From contig JAUWCL010000001.1 of assembly GCA_030609325.1 (NCBI GenBank), forward strand, positions 66,208 to 130,207: a stretch of 64,000 bases of DNA. The letters run 5' to 3'. The notes under the pieces were generated by a model, which did not search any database, was not told where the DNA came from, and saw nothing but the letters and a program-made list of their open reading frames with translations. The position numbers and the translations under genes are program-made. Origin of the DNA: Candidatus Krumholzibacteriota bacterium (GTDB taxonomy: Bacteria; Krumholzibacteriota; Krumholzibacteriia; Krumholzibacteriales; Krumholzibacteriaceae). The number at the start of each line of letters is the position of its first letter. Position 1 is the first letter of the stretch. Of the stretch, positions 1 through 11,423 are shown one piece after another.

Positions 1-34
1 CACATGCGTAATATTTAACATTCCCCGCATCATG

Positions 35-1105
35 TCAATGGGATAAATGGGCCCGGGAGGCCTCCTCGATGATCCCCCCCCCGATAACAACACCACCGCG
101 GTACAGAACGACCGCCTGGCCGGGGGTCACGGCCCTCTGTGGCTCGTCAAAACGGATCTCGAGTGTATCGCCTTTGATACTGAACTCACATGGCTCCGGT
201 CCGTGCCCATAGCGTATCTTCCCCTCCACCCTTCCGCCCTCCTCGCCTGGAAGGAGATTCACCGGTTTCGCGACAAGCCTGTCTGAAAAGAGATGCCTCA
301 TCTCTCCCGCGACTATCGTATTCGTTCCAGAATCGATGGAGATCACGTAGAGAGGCTCCGGGGCGCTGATGCCGAGGCCGCGCCGCTGACCTACGGTGAA
401 ATTGAAGATGCCGTCGTGACTCCCGAGAAGCTCGCCGTTCACTGAAACGATGTCACCAGGCACCGGCTCCAGCCCCCTGCTCTCGAAGAAAGCGGATCTT
501 CCGCCTTCAGGCCAGAAGCAGACGTCTTGGCTCTCGGGCTTCTCCGATACCGGAAGATCAGCCTCCGCCGCGATCTTCCTTACCTCTTCCTTCGTCAGGT
601 CCCCAAGCGGGAAGAGGACAATCCCGAGCCTCGAGCGATCTACCGAGTAGAGGAAATATGTCTGGTCCTTGGTGCGGTCCTTCGGCCTGGCAAGAGCCGG
701 CACCCCACCCTCATCGGCGATCTTCGCGTAGTGGCCGGTGGCAAGAAGGTCCATCCCCGATGCGGACAGGCTGTCGACGAGTAGCCTGAACTTGATGTGC
801 TCGTTGCAGAGAATGCACGGATTGGGGGTCCTTCCCTTCCTGTACTCCTCCACAAAAGGCCCTATGACCCACTTTTCCATCTCGCCGCTCATCAAGAGGA
901 CGTGATGCTCGATCCCGAGCTTCCTGCTGACGCGCCGTGCGTCGGTGATGTCCTCGGGGCCGCAACACTTCCTCCCGCCGCCCGGTGACTCGGAGGCGAT
1001 ACACATCGTGATGCCGGATACCTCGTACCCGTCTCGTTGAAGCAGAAAGGCGGCGACGGAGGAATCGACTCCCCCGCTCATCGCGACCATCACTTTCGCC
1101 GGCAT
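35..1105 (-). CDS. mnmA: tRNA-specific 2-thiouridylase MnmA
   Basis: N-terminal MVAMSGGVDSSVAAFLL PP-loop, TPNPCILCN and GHYA motifs, DQTYFL; full length. Confidence 0.96.
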   Translation of the reverse strand: MPAKVMVAMSGGVDSSVAAFLLQRDGYEVSGITMCIASESPGGGRKCCGPEDITDARRVSRKLGIEHHVLLMSGEMEKWVIGPFVEEYRKGRTPNPCILCNEHIKFRLLVDSLSASGMDLLATGHYAKIADEGGVPALARPKDRTKDQTYFLYSVDRSRLGIVLFPLGDLTKEEVRKIAAEADLPVSEKPESQDVCFWPEGGRSAFFESRGLEPVPGDIVSVNGELLGSHDGIFNFTVGQRRGLGISAPEPLYVISIDSGTNTIVAGEMRHLFSDRLVAKPVNLLPGEEGGRVEGKIRYGHGPEPCEFSIKGDTLEIRFDEPQRAVTPGQAVVLYRGGVVIGGGIIEEASRAHLSH

Positions 1106-1121
1106 GCCGTCCTCCCTCAGG

Positions 1122-3350
1122 TTACTCGAGCCCGAGCTCCTCCAGGGATACCCTGATGTACTCGGCGAGCGACCACGCCTGACTCGTCGCGCCGCCGAAC
1201 TCTTCCTTGCCCGGTATTAGCCTTCCATCTCTTATCTCACGGAGACTCCCCGTGCAGCCTTCTTCGAGGATCTCGTCGATCATCGGGGCAAACAGCTCAC
1301 GTGCCGCACGCTCCTCTCCGGCTGCTATCATGCACGAGATCGCCGGGCCGCTGAGCCACATCCATACGTCGCCGTTGTGATAGGCGGCGTCGTAGTAATA
1401 CCTGTCGAGATCGAGGTGCAGCGGCTTGAAATCAGGGTCTTCCGGGTTGAGCGAAGTCACGCCGTGTGGAAGAATCACCGTCTCCATCGCAGTGTGTACG
1501 ATCTCCCTGAACTGTATCCAGGTAACGAGTTCCGCATACTCCGGCGTCTCGCCGAGCCTTAACGAGTCCATCAGGTCGAGCATCTCGAGCGTGTCGAGGT
1601 ATACCCACAGGGCGAGCAGCGCGTTGGGCCTGATCTGCCTGTCTGCCGTGCCGTCCCTGTCGAGATGGTCGTGAAGGTACTTCCGCTCCTCCCACCAGAA
1701 GCTGCTCCTGAACGACTGCGCGAGCATCTCCGCGCGTGCCGTCCAGGTATCGGCGATGCCGGCCAGCTCCCTGGCGTCGCTCCCCGTCGTCAGCTCCGCT
1801 GCAGTCCTTGCCCACATGGCCCCGGCGATCAGACCGTGATGGAAGAGAGCCTGCAATTCGACGGCCCGGTCACCGCGCGGCGAGTAAGGATTGTGCTCAC
1901 CGCCGGCGTCCATCCATGTCTCCCCATCGCCGTGCGTGAGAAATCCACGGTGGTCGACCGCCTTCTCCAGAGCGCCGTCTATAGCGAGCCGGATCCTCGG
2001 CCATGCCTCGAGCAGGAACGCCTCGTCTCTGGTGGCAAGGCAGTATTTCCAGGCGGCTCGCACGAACCACCACGTGCCGTCCACACCGGCGTACTGGAGG
2101 TTGTCGGGATTGACTATGTTCGGCATCCTGCCGAGCCTCGGGCTACCTGGATCGGTCTGCTGGTATTCCATGAACGAGGTGAGGATCTCCCTGGCCGTTT
2201 CGAATTCTCCGGTCGAGATGCACGCTCCGGGAAGGCATATGAACGAGTCCCTCCCCCAGTAGTTGGGGAACCAGTGGAAACCGGCGTAGATGCCCCACCC
2301 CCTCTGGTTCATGATGAGGTTATCCATCGAGGCCCTTGCCCAGCGGTACGCCTTTCTGCTTCGGGCACTGCCCTCAGGGACGAGCGGTCTCTGGTATACA
2401 GTGTCAGGTTCCTCTGCGAATTGCCGCCTGAGCACCTTTTGGGGAGGCTCCGGCAGCCTGCCGTGCACGATCCAGTCTATGCGGGCGAATTTGGCGGCCT
2501 TGAGTTCGAGCCTGTTTTCAAGAATCCGCTCCGCCTGCTCCACCGCCTCATTCTCGGTGACTCCAAGCCCGAAGGCGAACACTACCTCCCTGACCGATCC
2601 CGCTCCTGGACTGAAAACGAACCTGCCCGGCGAGAACGGAGAGGTCATCGCCATCGCCTTCCTCGCCTGGTCCTTCGGATAGCTCCTGTCCTCGAACCTC
2701 TCTTCCGGCTCGAACTCCATCTCCGTGTCGCACTTTATCGCTATCCAGCGGGGCCGGCCCGCCTCGAACGGATCGTCGGAACGAGAGACGAGAAGGACAT
2801 TGTTCTTCTTTTCCCAGAAGATCCGGTAATCGGGTCTGGGTACGTCCCAGATGAATCTCATGTCAACCCACGGGACGAGAGAACAGGTGTCCCCGAGAAA
2901 GCCGGTAAACCTCACGGCCAGCCCGTTCTCCTTATCGGGGAGCATTATCTCCTCTATCACACGTTCCCTTTCGTACCATCTGTAAAGTACGTGCGGGTAG
3001 GCTCTTGACAGATTCACTTCATCCGGCTTGAGAAGCTTTCCGCCGCTCTCGAAATCCCACGAGTCGAGGTACTCATGCATGGCGCAGTAGAGTCCGTGGT
3101 AGCTGCGGCTGTGCCTGCCGTTCGTCTCGCAGCTGAAGTGGGTGGCGACCTTGTTCGTCGTTATGTATTCCCTCGAATGTCCGCCATCCGTCCTGATTTC
3201 CCATTCCCTGCGGACCTCGAGCGGTTCGGCGACGAGCGATTCACCCTTGATATCCTCTTCCATCTCTTCCGAGCTCCATGTCTTCACGCCTGAGCATCCG
3301 GCGGCCATTATCAGCGCTGCCAGAGCGGCAGCGATCGATCTCCTTGTCAT
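1122..3350 (-). CDS. Lipoprotein glycogen-debranching-enzyme-like glycoside hydrolase (amylo-alpha-1,6-glucosidase type)
   Basis: Lipobox-like MAAGCSG at N-terminus; GFHWFPNYWGRDSFICLPG, GDGETWMDAG and YHNGDVWMWLSGP motifs typical of GDE C-terminal (alpha/alpha)6 domain. Confidence 0.85.
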   Translation of the reverse strand: MTRRSIAAALAALIMAAGCSGVKTWSSEEMEEDIKGESLVAEPLEVRREWEIRTDGGHSREYITTNKVATHFSCETNGRHSRSYHGLYCAMHEYLDSWDFESGGKLLKPDEVNLSRAYPHVLYRWYERERVIEEIMLPDKENGLAVRFTGFLGDTCSLVPWVDMRFIWDVPRPDYRIFWEKKNNVLLVSRSDDPFEAGRPRWIAIKCDTEMEFEPEERFEDRSYPKDQARKAMAMTSPFSPGRFVFSPGAGSVREVVFAFGLGVTENEAVEQAERILENRLELKAAKFARIDWIVHGRLPEPPQKVLRRQFAEEPDTVYQRPLVPEGSARSRKAYRWARASMDNLIMNQRGWGIYAGFHWFPNYWGRDSFICLPGACISTGEFETAREILTSFMEYQQTDPGSPRLGRMPNIVNPDNLQYAGVDGTWWFVRAAWKYCLATRDEAFLLEAWPRIRLAIDGALEKAVDHRGFLTHGDGETWMDAGGEHNPYSPRGDRAVELQALFHHGLIAGAMWARTAAELTTGSDARELAGIADTWTARAEMLAQSFRSSFWWEERKYLHDHLDRDGTADRQIRPNALLALWVYLDTLEMLDLMDSLRLGETPEYAELVTWIQFREIVHTAMETVILPHGVTSLNPEDPDFKPLHLDLDRYYYDAAYHNGDVWMWLSGPAISCMIAAGEERAARELFAPMIDEILEEGCTGSLREIRDGRLIPGKEEFGGATSQAWSLAEYIRVSLEELGLE

Positions 3351-3468
3351 CCTTACCCCCTTCTCGCGTGAATCTTACCCTATGCGGCACCGGGGCGGCA
3401 ACAGTTCCTATCCGCTTGACTGAGGCGACCCTCGCGTTGTACAGTACTCCCCTGAAAAGGAAAGCGTT

Positions 3469-4578
<1,110 letters not shown>

Positions 4579-4804
4579 AATCCGCGATTCAATCACTCTC
4601 CCCTATAATATACTCCGTAACGTTATGTTTACGTCTGCAGGTAATCGGTTGTGTAAATTATTCTTTACATCTAATTATCAATAATGTTCTTGCCGCGCTT
4701 CGGGAATTCTGGTACGATTCCACCGCATCTTGCTGGGGGGAATGAAACAGAAGCGTTTTTCGCACAGGCCGGAATATCCGAACCGTTTTCATGGGGGTGG
4801 GACA

Positions 4805-5197
4805 ATGAATCGAGAGACATCACAGTACAGAAGAATCGGCGAATATCCCGAGGAATGTTTCATACAGGAGATTATCGACGAGTACTTCAGCGATAAGGGA
4901 TTCTGCAGGATTGAGACGAACTGCGTCGATTACGTCTGCGAGCATCCGGACACCTATGAGAGATGGCATATCGAGGCTCATGGGGCTTCCGCTTCAATCG
5001 GCCTCGATTTCCACCTCAACCTCGGTCAGTTGATATGCGGCATCTCCCGCCATGAGACGAAATACGCACTCGCCCTTCCTGACATGCCGCAGTTCCGCAA
5101 CCAGATCAATAACATCGAGCCGTGGGTCTGCAAAGTGCTGAACCTGCACTGGATCCTTGTCGATCGGGAAGGCGGAATCATTATTCTCGAACCGTGA
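4805..5197 (+). CDS. Hypothetical protein, possibly PD-(D/E)XK nuclease-like
   Basis: ORF 4730..5197 with a better start ATG at 4805 behind a G-rich RBS; block WHIEAHG...LDFHLNLGQL...KYALALPD...LNLHWILVD. Confidence 0.55.
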   Translation: MNRETSQYRRIGEYPEECFIQEIIDEYFSDKGFCRIETNCVDYVCEHPDTYERWHIEAHGASASIGLDFHLNLGQLICGISRHETKYALALPDMPQFRNQINNIEPWVCKVLNLHWILVDREGGIIILEP

Positions 5198-5371
5198 CCG
5201 AAGTACTTCCCCACCATCCCTCGTTATTCATGGATCGTTGACGCAACACCGCCTTTCCATATCCGTATTCTTACCTGATTCCAGGACAAACCTCTATATC
5301 GTTGACAAAGGCGTATTTTCAGAAGCAGAATCTTTACCCGAGCGATCAATAATTCCCGAAAGGAGAATAGC

Positions 5372-7039
5372 ATGAGAAACGTATCAACCTTTATCACGAC
5401 CGGTATCCTCTTCCTCTTCGTAGCATTGTCCGCTGCCGCGGGCGAGGTAGAGAATAAAATGGAACAGGCGGAAAAACTGGCCGGCAGCGGTGATTTTCCA
5501 GGAGCGGTCGCCCTGCTCGAAAAGGTCACCGCCGAGTACCCCGAGAACTCTGACGCTCTTGCGTATCTCGGCCTGTATACAGGCATGGGCGCCGGCCAGG
5601 CTGCGGACTACGAGGAAGCGGGAAGGTTGATGATGCTCTCCTTCGAAAGGCTGGACAAGGCCGTAATACTCGATGAGGAGAATCCCCGGGCCCGGCTGTT
5701 CAGGGGTATCATGGGGATCAAGGTGCCCGGCTTCTTCGGAAGGCTCGACCCCGGCATAAGCGACCTCGAGCATGCCGTGAAGTTGTATTCCTCCGCTTCG
5801 TCCCCCGAAGCGAGCGAGGGACTTGTCACCTCCCTGACAATGCTTGCCGAGGGATATGGAAAAAAGGAGGATCCTGCCAGCCGGAAAAAAGCCCTGGAAA
5901 GGATAGTTGAAATCGCTCCGGGCACGGTGGCGGCCGATGCGGCGGAAAAGCAACTCGAAGGGCTCAAAGATGTCGAGGAGAAACCGGAGATCGATGCCGG
6001 CATCATCACTCCCCGGAAAGGCGACAGCGAAAAGGTCCTCGCCGTCAAGAAGTCGCTCGAGAAGGATCCCGGCGATACCGCACTCCTCCTCCAGCTCGGA
6101 GAGATCTACTATGAAGAAGGTTCGTTCACGAACGCCAGAGAAGTACTGAAGGGTTACACGGCAATCGACCAGAGCAGCGCCGACGCCTGCAAGATGCTGG
6201 CGCTGTCGACGGCCAGGATCGCCGAAAAGGGATACGACGAGAATATCTACGATGACACCGACTATCTTTCGGGTCTCGCGTTCGAGACGATGGCAGGCCT
6301 TGACAAAGCTGTCGACCTCGCCCCGGACGATATCGAGTTGAGACTGACGAGGGGCACGTTCGGCCTGCTTATGCCGTTCTTTCTCGGAAAGCACGATCAG
6401 TCGGTCGCCGACCTCGAGATGGTCGCGGAAAGCGATGGTCCGGAGCCCGTAAAATCAGAAGCTCTGTTCTATCTCGGATACGCGCGTCGGCGCGAGGCAT
6501 TGAAGTACTGGATCAAGGTTGCAAAGGAATACCCCGGTTCCAACGGCTCGAAACTGGTCTTCAATGAGATGCGCCCTCAGGTGGCAAGGCTGGCCGTTTC
6601 GGAATACGACACCCCCTGCGTGAAGATCGACTTCGTACTCGGATTCCAGGACGAGCTCGCCCCGCAAACAGCCGTGTGGATAGAGGACAAGAACGAGCAT
6701 TATATCGCGACCGTTTACGTCTCCGGGTTCGCGGGATTCGTCAAAGAAAAGCAGGTGACCCTTCCCATATGGGCGGCTATCTCCCGGTTCGAGGGAATCG
6801 ACGGGATCACCAGCGCTAGCATCGATGTCGGCCATCACATCTATGTCTGGGACCTGAAGGACCACCAGGGCAACAAGGTCAAAAAGGGCACCTACAAAGT
6901 GAGGGTCGAGACCTCTTACTGGCCAACGATGCTATACCAGAACATCGAGGCTCTTATCAATGTCGGGAAAAAAACGAACAGCGTAAAGGTCGAGGAAGGC
7001 GACTTCATCCCCTATTTCGAGGTGACATACGTCAAGTAA
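5372..7039 (+). CDS. Exported TPR-repeat protein
   Basis: Signal peptide MRNVSTFITTGILFLFVALSAAAG; repeated TPR-like helices (GDFPGAVALLEKVTAEYPENSDALAYLG). Confidence 0.8.
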   Translation: MRNVSTFITTGILFLFVALSAAAGEVENKMEQAEKLAGSGDFPGAVALLEKVTAEYPENSDALAYLGLYTGMGAGQAADYEEAGRLMMLSFERLDKAVILDEENPRARLFRGIMGIKVPGFFGRLDPGISDLEHAVKLYSSASSPEASEGLVTSLTMLAEGYGKKEDPASRKKALERIVEIAPGTVAADAAEKQLEGLKDVEEKPEIDAGIITPRKGDSEKVLAVKKSLEKDPGDTALLLQLGEIYYEEGSFTNAREVLKGYTAIDQSSADACKMLALSTARIAEKGYDENIYDDTDYLSGLAFETMAGLDKAVDLAPDDIELRLTRGTFGLLMPFFLGKHDQSVADLEMVAESDGPEPVKSEALFYLGYARRREALKYWIKVAKEYPGSNGSKLVFNEMRPQVARLAVSEYDTPCVKIDFVLGFQDELAPQTAVWIEDKNEHYIATVYVSGFAGFVKEKQVTLPIWAAISRFEGIDGITSASIDVGHHIYVWDLKDHQGNKVKKGTYKVRVETSYWPTMLYQNIEALINVGKKTNSVKVEEGDFIPYFEVTYVK

Positions 7040-7111
7040 CTGTGCGGCATGACAGCTTCCAGCTCTGATCCGACATATTTTTTCCGTGTTGCGGCTGAGT
7101 GAACATATGCT

Positions 7112-8125
7112 ATGATCCGCGCATGGTGGCTAAAAAAAAAGATAATCCGGTCCATATTCATCGCGAAAGGCATCTGCATGATTCTGGTCGTGGCGGGCCA
7201 TTACCGACCTGTCCTCGAGCCGGATTACTGGGTCACGTTCTATTCCGTGAGGCACCAGTTCACAATGCCGCTCTTCTTCATGCTTTCCGGATTCCTCTTC
7301 AGATACGTCTCTTCGGCCGATACCGGCAACTATTACAAAGTCTTCTTCACCCGGAAAGTCCACAGGCTCGTCTACCCGTACCTGGTAATATCGCTCCTCT
7401 ACTTCACGGTGAAGTTATTCGCCGGCCTGTTTTTCGATCTGCAGCACCCGGCTGACGCGGAATCCCTCCTGTACATCCTGCTCAATCCTCTGAGGGGGTC
7501 GAGCACGCTTCTCTGGTTCATGTACACTCTAATACTGGTATTCATAGTCTACCCTGCTTTGAAGGCGCTGCTGCGAAACGACCTGCTGGTATTCGCCGTG
7601 ACGGTCGGTATGATGTACATCCCGCTGACCGATTACTTCTGCCTCAACCCACTTGCCTCCCACCTTCCGTTCTTCGTCTTCGGTACGCTCCTCTCTGGCC
7701 GGGTAGATTTCGACGAGCTTTCCATACGGAAAAATATCCTGGTGATACTTGCCGGGACTCTTCTCTTTGTGCCAACCTATATCTTCCGGGGCTCGATCGA
7801 CCTCAGGCTGGCGAGGCTCGTGATGGGTGTCTCCGGTACGATGACAGTTGTCAGCATCTCCTCTCTGCTGACCAGACCGGAGGGGAACATCGCCGGGCGA
7901 CTGTTTGAAACGATCGGATTCTACTCGATGAGCATATATCTTTTACACACGTTAATCCTCGGTACGATACGGATCTTGAAATATCAGATCCTCGACATCG
8001 ACGCTTTTTTCTTTCTCGGCGCCGCCGTTGCAATCCTGAGCGCTACGGTCATACTCCTTCTGCTCGAGAAAAACGTGCTGAGAAAAATCAGGTTGACGAG
8101 GAAGTACATACTCGGGTTGAAGTGA
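7112..8125 (+). CDS. Acyltransferase 3 family membrane protein
   Basis: About 10 TM segments; AKGICMILVVAGHY...MPLFFMLSGFLF near N-terminus. Confidence 0.88.
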   Translation: MIRAWWLKKKIIRSIFIAKGICMILVVAGHYRPVLEPDYWVTFYSVRHQFTMPLFFMLSGFLFRYVSSADTGNYYKVFFTRKVHRLVYPYLVISLLYFTVKLFAGLFFDLQHPADAESLLYILLNPLRGSSTLLWFMYTLILVFIVYPALKALLRNDLLVFAVTVGMMYIPLTDYFCLNPLASHLPFFVFGTLLSGRVDFDELSIRKNILVILAGTLLFVPTYIFRGSIDLRLARLVMGVSGTMTVVSISSLLTRPEGNIAGRLFETIGFYSMSIYLLHTLILGTIRILKYQILDIDAFFFLGAAVAILSATVILLLLEKNVLRKIRLTRKYILGLK

Positions 8126-8145
8126 TACGGATCCCGGGGGTGATC

Positions 8146-8583
8146 ATGCGCTCTGAAATCTGGGCCTTCTTCACGGCGATCTGCTGGGCGGTCGGATCTC
8201 TTCTCGAGAAGCGTGGAGTGAAGCTCGGAGGCCTCTCTCCCGTGATGGGAACGGCGATCCGTACGGCGGTCTCCCTCCTGCTTCTCTCTTTCCTGTCGTA
8301 CCCGTTCTGGCACCAGTTGAAGACCGCCGGACCAAAATCGATATCCCTGATCGCGGTGGGCGGCGGGCTCCTGTCCGGATGTCTGGGGATCATCTTTCTC
8401 TATACCGGCCTGAAGAACGGAAGTCTCTCGACCGTGATGACGATCGCCTTCTGCCTTGCACCCGTACTCGGGGCCGTCCTCGGCTACCTCTTCCTCGACG
8501 AGAGACTCTCCCCTGTCCAGATGGCGGGGATAGCGCTGTGCGTCACGGGCGCAGCGATGACAGTCTATTTCAGGGGGAATTGA
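8146..8583 (+). CDS. EamA/DMT-family small membrane transporter
   Basis: MRSEIWAFFTAICWAVGSLLEKRGVKLGG; 5 TM; ORF reported from GTG at 8122 but ATG at 8146 has a G-rich RBS. Confidence 0.8.
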   Translation: MRSEIWAFFTAICWAVGSLLEKRGVKLGGLSPVMGTAIRTAVSLLLLSFLSYPFWHQLKTAGPKSISLIAVGGGLLSGCLGIIFLYTGLKNGSLSTVMTIAFCLAPVLGAVLGYLFLDERLSPVQMAGIALCVTGAAMTVYFRGN

Positions 8584-8752
8584 AACGATCCCTGCGTTCC
8601 GGCTCCAGGCGATAGGCCTCTATCCAGGGCTCAGGCACCGATGTTCGCCCTTTTCTGTTGTGGCCCGGGACATTTGTCCGGATAATGGTCGTATGTCCGT
8701 TTGAACGCCTCCGGGGCGTGCAGGTTCCGCGAAACAGATCAGAGGATGATCG

Positions 8753-10114
8753 ATGAAAACACCGTCCCGAATCATGCTGACCCTGATGCTTGCCGTATCG
8801 GTCAGCGTACCGGCGCTGTCCGCGGAGGAAGACTGGGAGAGGCTGACGGCCGAATCTCTCGAGCTCTTCCGGCAGTGCCGGTATGAGGAAGCGATCCGTC
8901 TCTCCAGGAAAGCGCTTGCGGCCACTGAGTCCTCCTTCGGGCCGCGGCACCCGAATATCGCCAAATCGATGAACAACCTCGCCGCCATGCTCTCGCAGCA
9001 GGGCGGCCCGTCCGAGGCCAAAAGCCTCCTCATCGAGGCTCTGGGCATACTCGAGGAATCACTCGGCAGGGATCACCCCGGCACCGCATCTTCACTCAAC
9101 AACCTCGCCGGCCTGTATTCGGACCAGGGAAGGTACGATGAGGCCGAGCCCCTGTACCTCCGAGCCCTCTCCATCAGGGAAAAAGAGCCGGGCGATGGCC
9201 ATGCGGACCTGATCACATCGCTCGACAACCTGGCTATAATGTACGTCAGGGCGGGCAGGCTCGAAGAGGCGGAACCGCTGTTCATCAGAGCCCTGCATTT
9301 AAAGGAGGAGTCCCTGGGTCAAGACCACCCTGAAGTGGCGGCGTCCCTGAATAATATCACTCGGCTGTACATCCGCGAGGCCGACCTCCTCAGGGATCAG
9401 GGCAGATTCAAAGCGGCCGCGATCCGCTATGGGAAGGCGCTCGGACTGATGGTGGCCATGCGGGGATCTGATCCGGCCGAAGTAGCTGCAGTGCAAGAAA
9501 ACATGGCTGTCATGTATGTGCGGGCCGAGGACTACAAGAAAGCTGTTTCCGTCTATAACCGGCTCATCAAGGCGAAAAAGGAGATTCACGGACAAGACGG
9601 TATGGAGACGGCCCGCTCGATCAGGGACCTTGCCGGGGTGTACATGCGGATTGAGGATTACGGACAGGCCATACCCCTTTACGAAACAGTTGTAGAGATC
9701 CAGAGTGCGAAGCTGGCGAAAGACGATCCGGAGCTCGTCAGATTGCTGACGGAACAGGCATCAGCGATGACATCCATGGCGAAGGATTACCTCGAATCCG
9801 GAAAGGCCGCGGAGGCTGTGCCGCTCTTCGCCGGAGCACTGGAGATCAGGGAAAGAACGGGCGACGCGGACGACCCGGCCCAGGCGATCAGGATGAACAA
9901 TCTCGCCGGGCTCTACGTGGAACTGGGAAGGTACGGAAAAGCCGAAAAGCTGTATCTCCGTTCTCTCGAGATCCTCGAGAGAACGCGCAGCGTAGGACAC
10001 CCCGAAATAACCGTAGTCCTGCAGAACATAAAGCAATTGTACGGCCTTACAGGCGAGCAGGAGAAGGCGGCCTCGGTGGACAGCCTGTTGAGCGGGACCG
10101 CCGGAGATCCCTGA
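8753..10114 (+). CDS. Exported tetratricopeptide-repeat protein (kinesin-light-chain-like repeats)
   Basis: Signal peptide; repeated HPxxAxSLNNLAxLYxxQGRYDEAEPLYxRAL units. Confidence 0.87.
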   Translation: MKTPSRIMLTLMLAVSVSVPALSAEEDWERLTAESLELFRQCRYEEAIRLSRKALAATESSFGPRHPNIAKSMNNLAAMLSQQGGPSEAKSLLIEALGILEESLGRDHPGTASSLNNLAGLYSDQGRYDEAEPLYLRALSIREKEPGDGHADLITSLDNLAIMYVRAGRLEEAEPLFIRALHLKEESLGQDHPEVAASLNNITRLYIREADLLRDQGRFKAAAIRYGKALGLMVAMRGSDPAEVAAVQENMAVMYVRAEDYKKAVSVYNRLIKAKKEIHGQDGMETARSIRDLAGVYMRIEDYGQAIPLYETVVEIQSAKLAKDDPELVRLLTEQASAMTSMAKDYLESGKAAEAVPLFAGALEIRERTGDADDPAQAIRMNNLAGLYVELGRYGKAEKLYLRSLEILERTRSVGHPEITVVLQNIKQLYGLTGEQEKAASVDSLLSGTAGDP

Positions 10115-10149
10115 CCTCACCCCATACCCACCATGCCCCGAATTTCCTG

Positions 10150-10197
10150 TTGCGCCATATCGGGATTAATGAGATAATCCGCGAGCATATTTGCTCG
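10150..10197 (+). promoter_or_regulatory. Putative sigma-70-like promoter with overlapping palindromic operator
   Basis: TTGCGC (10150-10155), 17 bp, GATAAT (10173-10178), then CGAGCA-TATT-TGCTCG (10182-10197) at the expected +1 region. Confidence 0.45.
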
Positions 10198-10258
10198 TTA
10201 TTTTATTCGAATCAACGATTACAGGATTCTCTACTTCTATGGATAGCGAGGTGAAAGA

Positions 10259-11410
10259 ATGGTAAAACGAGTCGCTGTTGTCGGCATAGGGACGACGGGT
10301 TTCCGTCCCGTCACACCCGATGTCTCTTTCCGCGAGCTGATCTTCGAGGCAGCCCGCAAGGCCTACACCGACGCCGGGATAGAACCGAGCGAGATCGACG
10401 GGTTCATCACGACGGCGGAGGATTTCATGGAGGGGTACTCGATCGCCGACGAGTACTGTCCCGACCAGATCGGAGCAGTCCTCAAGCCGACGCAGACGAT
10501 CCCCGGAGATTTCATCCAGGGAATGGCAACCGGCTACATGATGATTATGACCGGGGCATTCAGGACGATCGCGATCGAGGCCCACAGCAAGGCTTCCAAC
10601 ATGAGAAACATCGGCGAGCTGATGGGATTCGCTCAGGATCCGGTCTACAACCGTCCGCTGCGAGAGACTCCGCACGCGGTAGCCGGTCTCGAGATGACTA
10701 GATATCTCTTTGAGTCGGCCGCCTCTTCCGAACAGTGCGCGCAGGTAGTAGTGAAGAACAAGAAGAACGCGATGCGCAATCCTTACGCCGCGTTCGGCGC
10801 CGAAATCACCGAGGGTGACGTGCTCGCCTCCGAGCCGATCTCCCTCCCGCTGCACCGTCTCGACATCGCGCCCCACGCCGACGGTGCCGTCGTAGCAGTC
10901 CTAGCCGACGAGGATACGGCGCGCGCCCTCTGCGAGACGCCGATCTGGATCGAGGGACTCGGCTGGTCTACCGACACACCGACCCTCGAGATGCGCGACT
11001 GGGGCGAGGCGGCGTACGCCCGCCTCGCTGCAGAGATGGCCTACAGGATGGCCGGAATCGGGAATCCAGCCGCGCTGATCGATTTCGCGGAGATATGCGA
11101 CGAATACTCCTACAAGGAGCTCCAGCACATGGAAGCGCTGAAGCTCTGCATGCCCGGCGAGGCAGCCTACATGATCGAGAGCGGGGCCACTTCGTACCAG
11201 GGCGAGCTTCCCATTAACATATCAGGCGGCGCGCTCGGCGTCGGACACCTCTTCGAGGCATCCGGTGCGCACAAGATTCTCGAGCTCGTCGAGCAGCTTC
11301 GCGGCAATGCCGGCGCCCGTCAGATCCCCGACGTAAACGTCGGCCTGGCGCAGGTATGGCGCGGCGTTCCGACTGCCACCGGGGCGGTCGCCATTCTTTC
11401 GAACATGTAG
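10259..11410 (+). CDS. Thiolase-superfamily protein (acetyl-CoA acetyltransferase-like)
   Basis: C-terminal NISGGALGVGHLFEASGAHKILELVEQLRG; thiolase-like overall. Confidence 0.88.
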   Translation: MVKRVAVVGIGTTGFRPVTPDVSFRELIFEAARKAYTDAGIEPSEIDGFITTAEDFMEGYSIADEYCPDQIGAVLKPTQTIPGDFIQGMATGYMMIMTGAFRTIAIEAHSKASNMRNIGELMGFAQDPVYNRPLRETPHAVAGLEMTRYLFESAASSEQCAQVVVKNKKNAMRNPYAAFGAEITEGDVLASEPISLPLHRLDIAPHADGAVVAVLADEDTARALCETPIWIEGLGWSTDTPTLEMRDWGEAAYARLAAEMAYRMAGIGNPAALIDFAEICDEYSYKELQHMEALKLCMPGEAAYMIESGATSYQGELPINISGGALGVGHLFEASGAHKILELVEQLRGNAGARQIPDVNVGLAQVWRGVPTATGAVAILSNM

Positions 11411-11423
11411 GAGGTCTTTTGCG

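Noticed and set aside
1665-3008. 447-aa plus-strand ORF opposite the debranching-like gene
   Set aside because: Antisense shadow ORF; low-quality composition.
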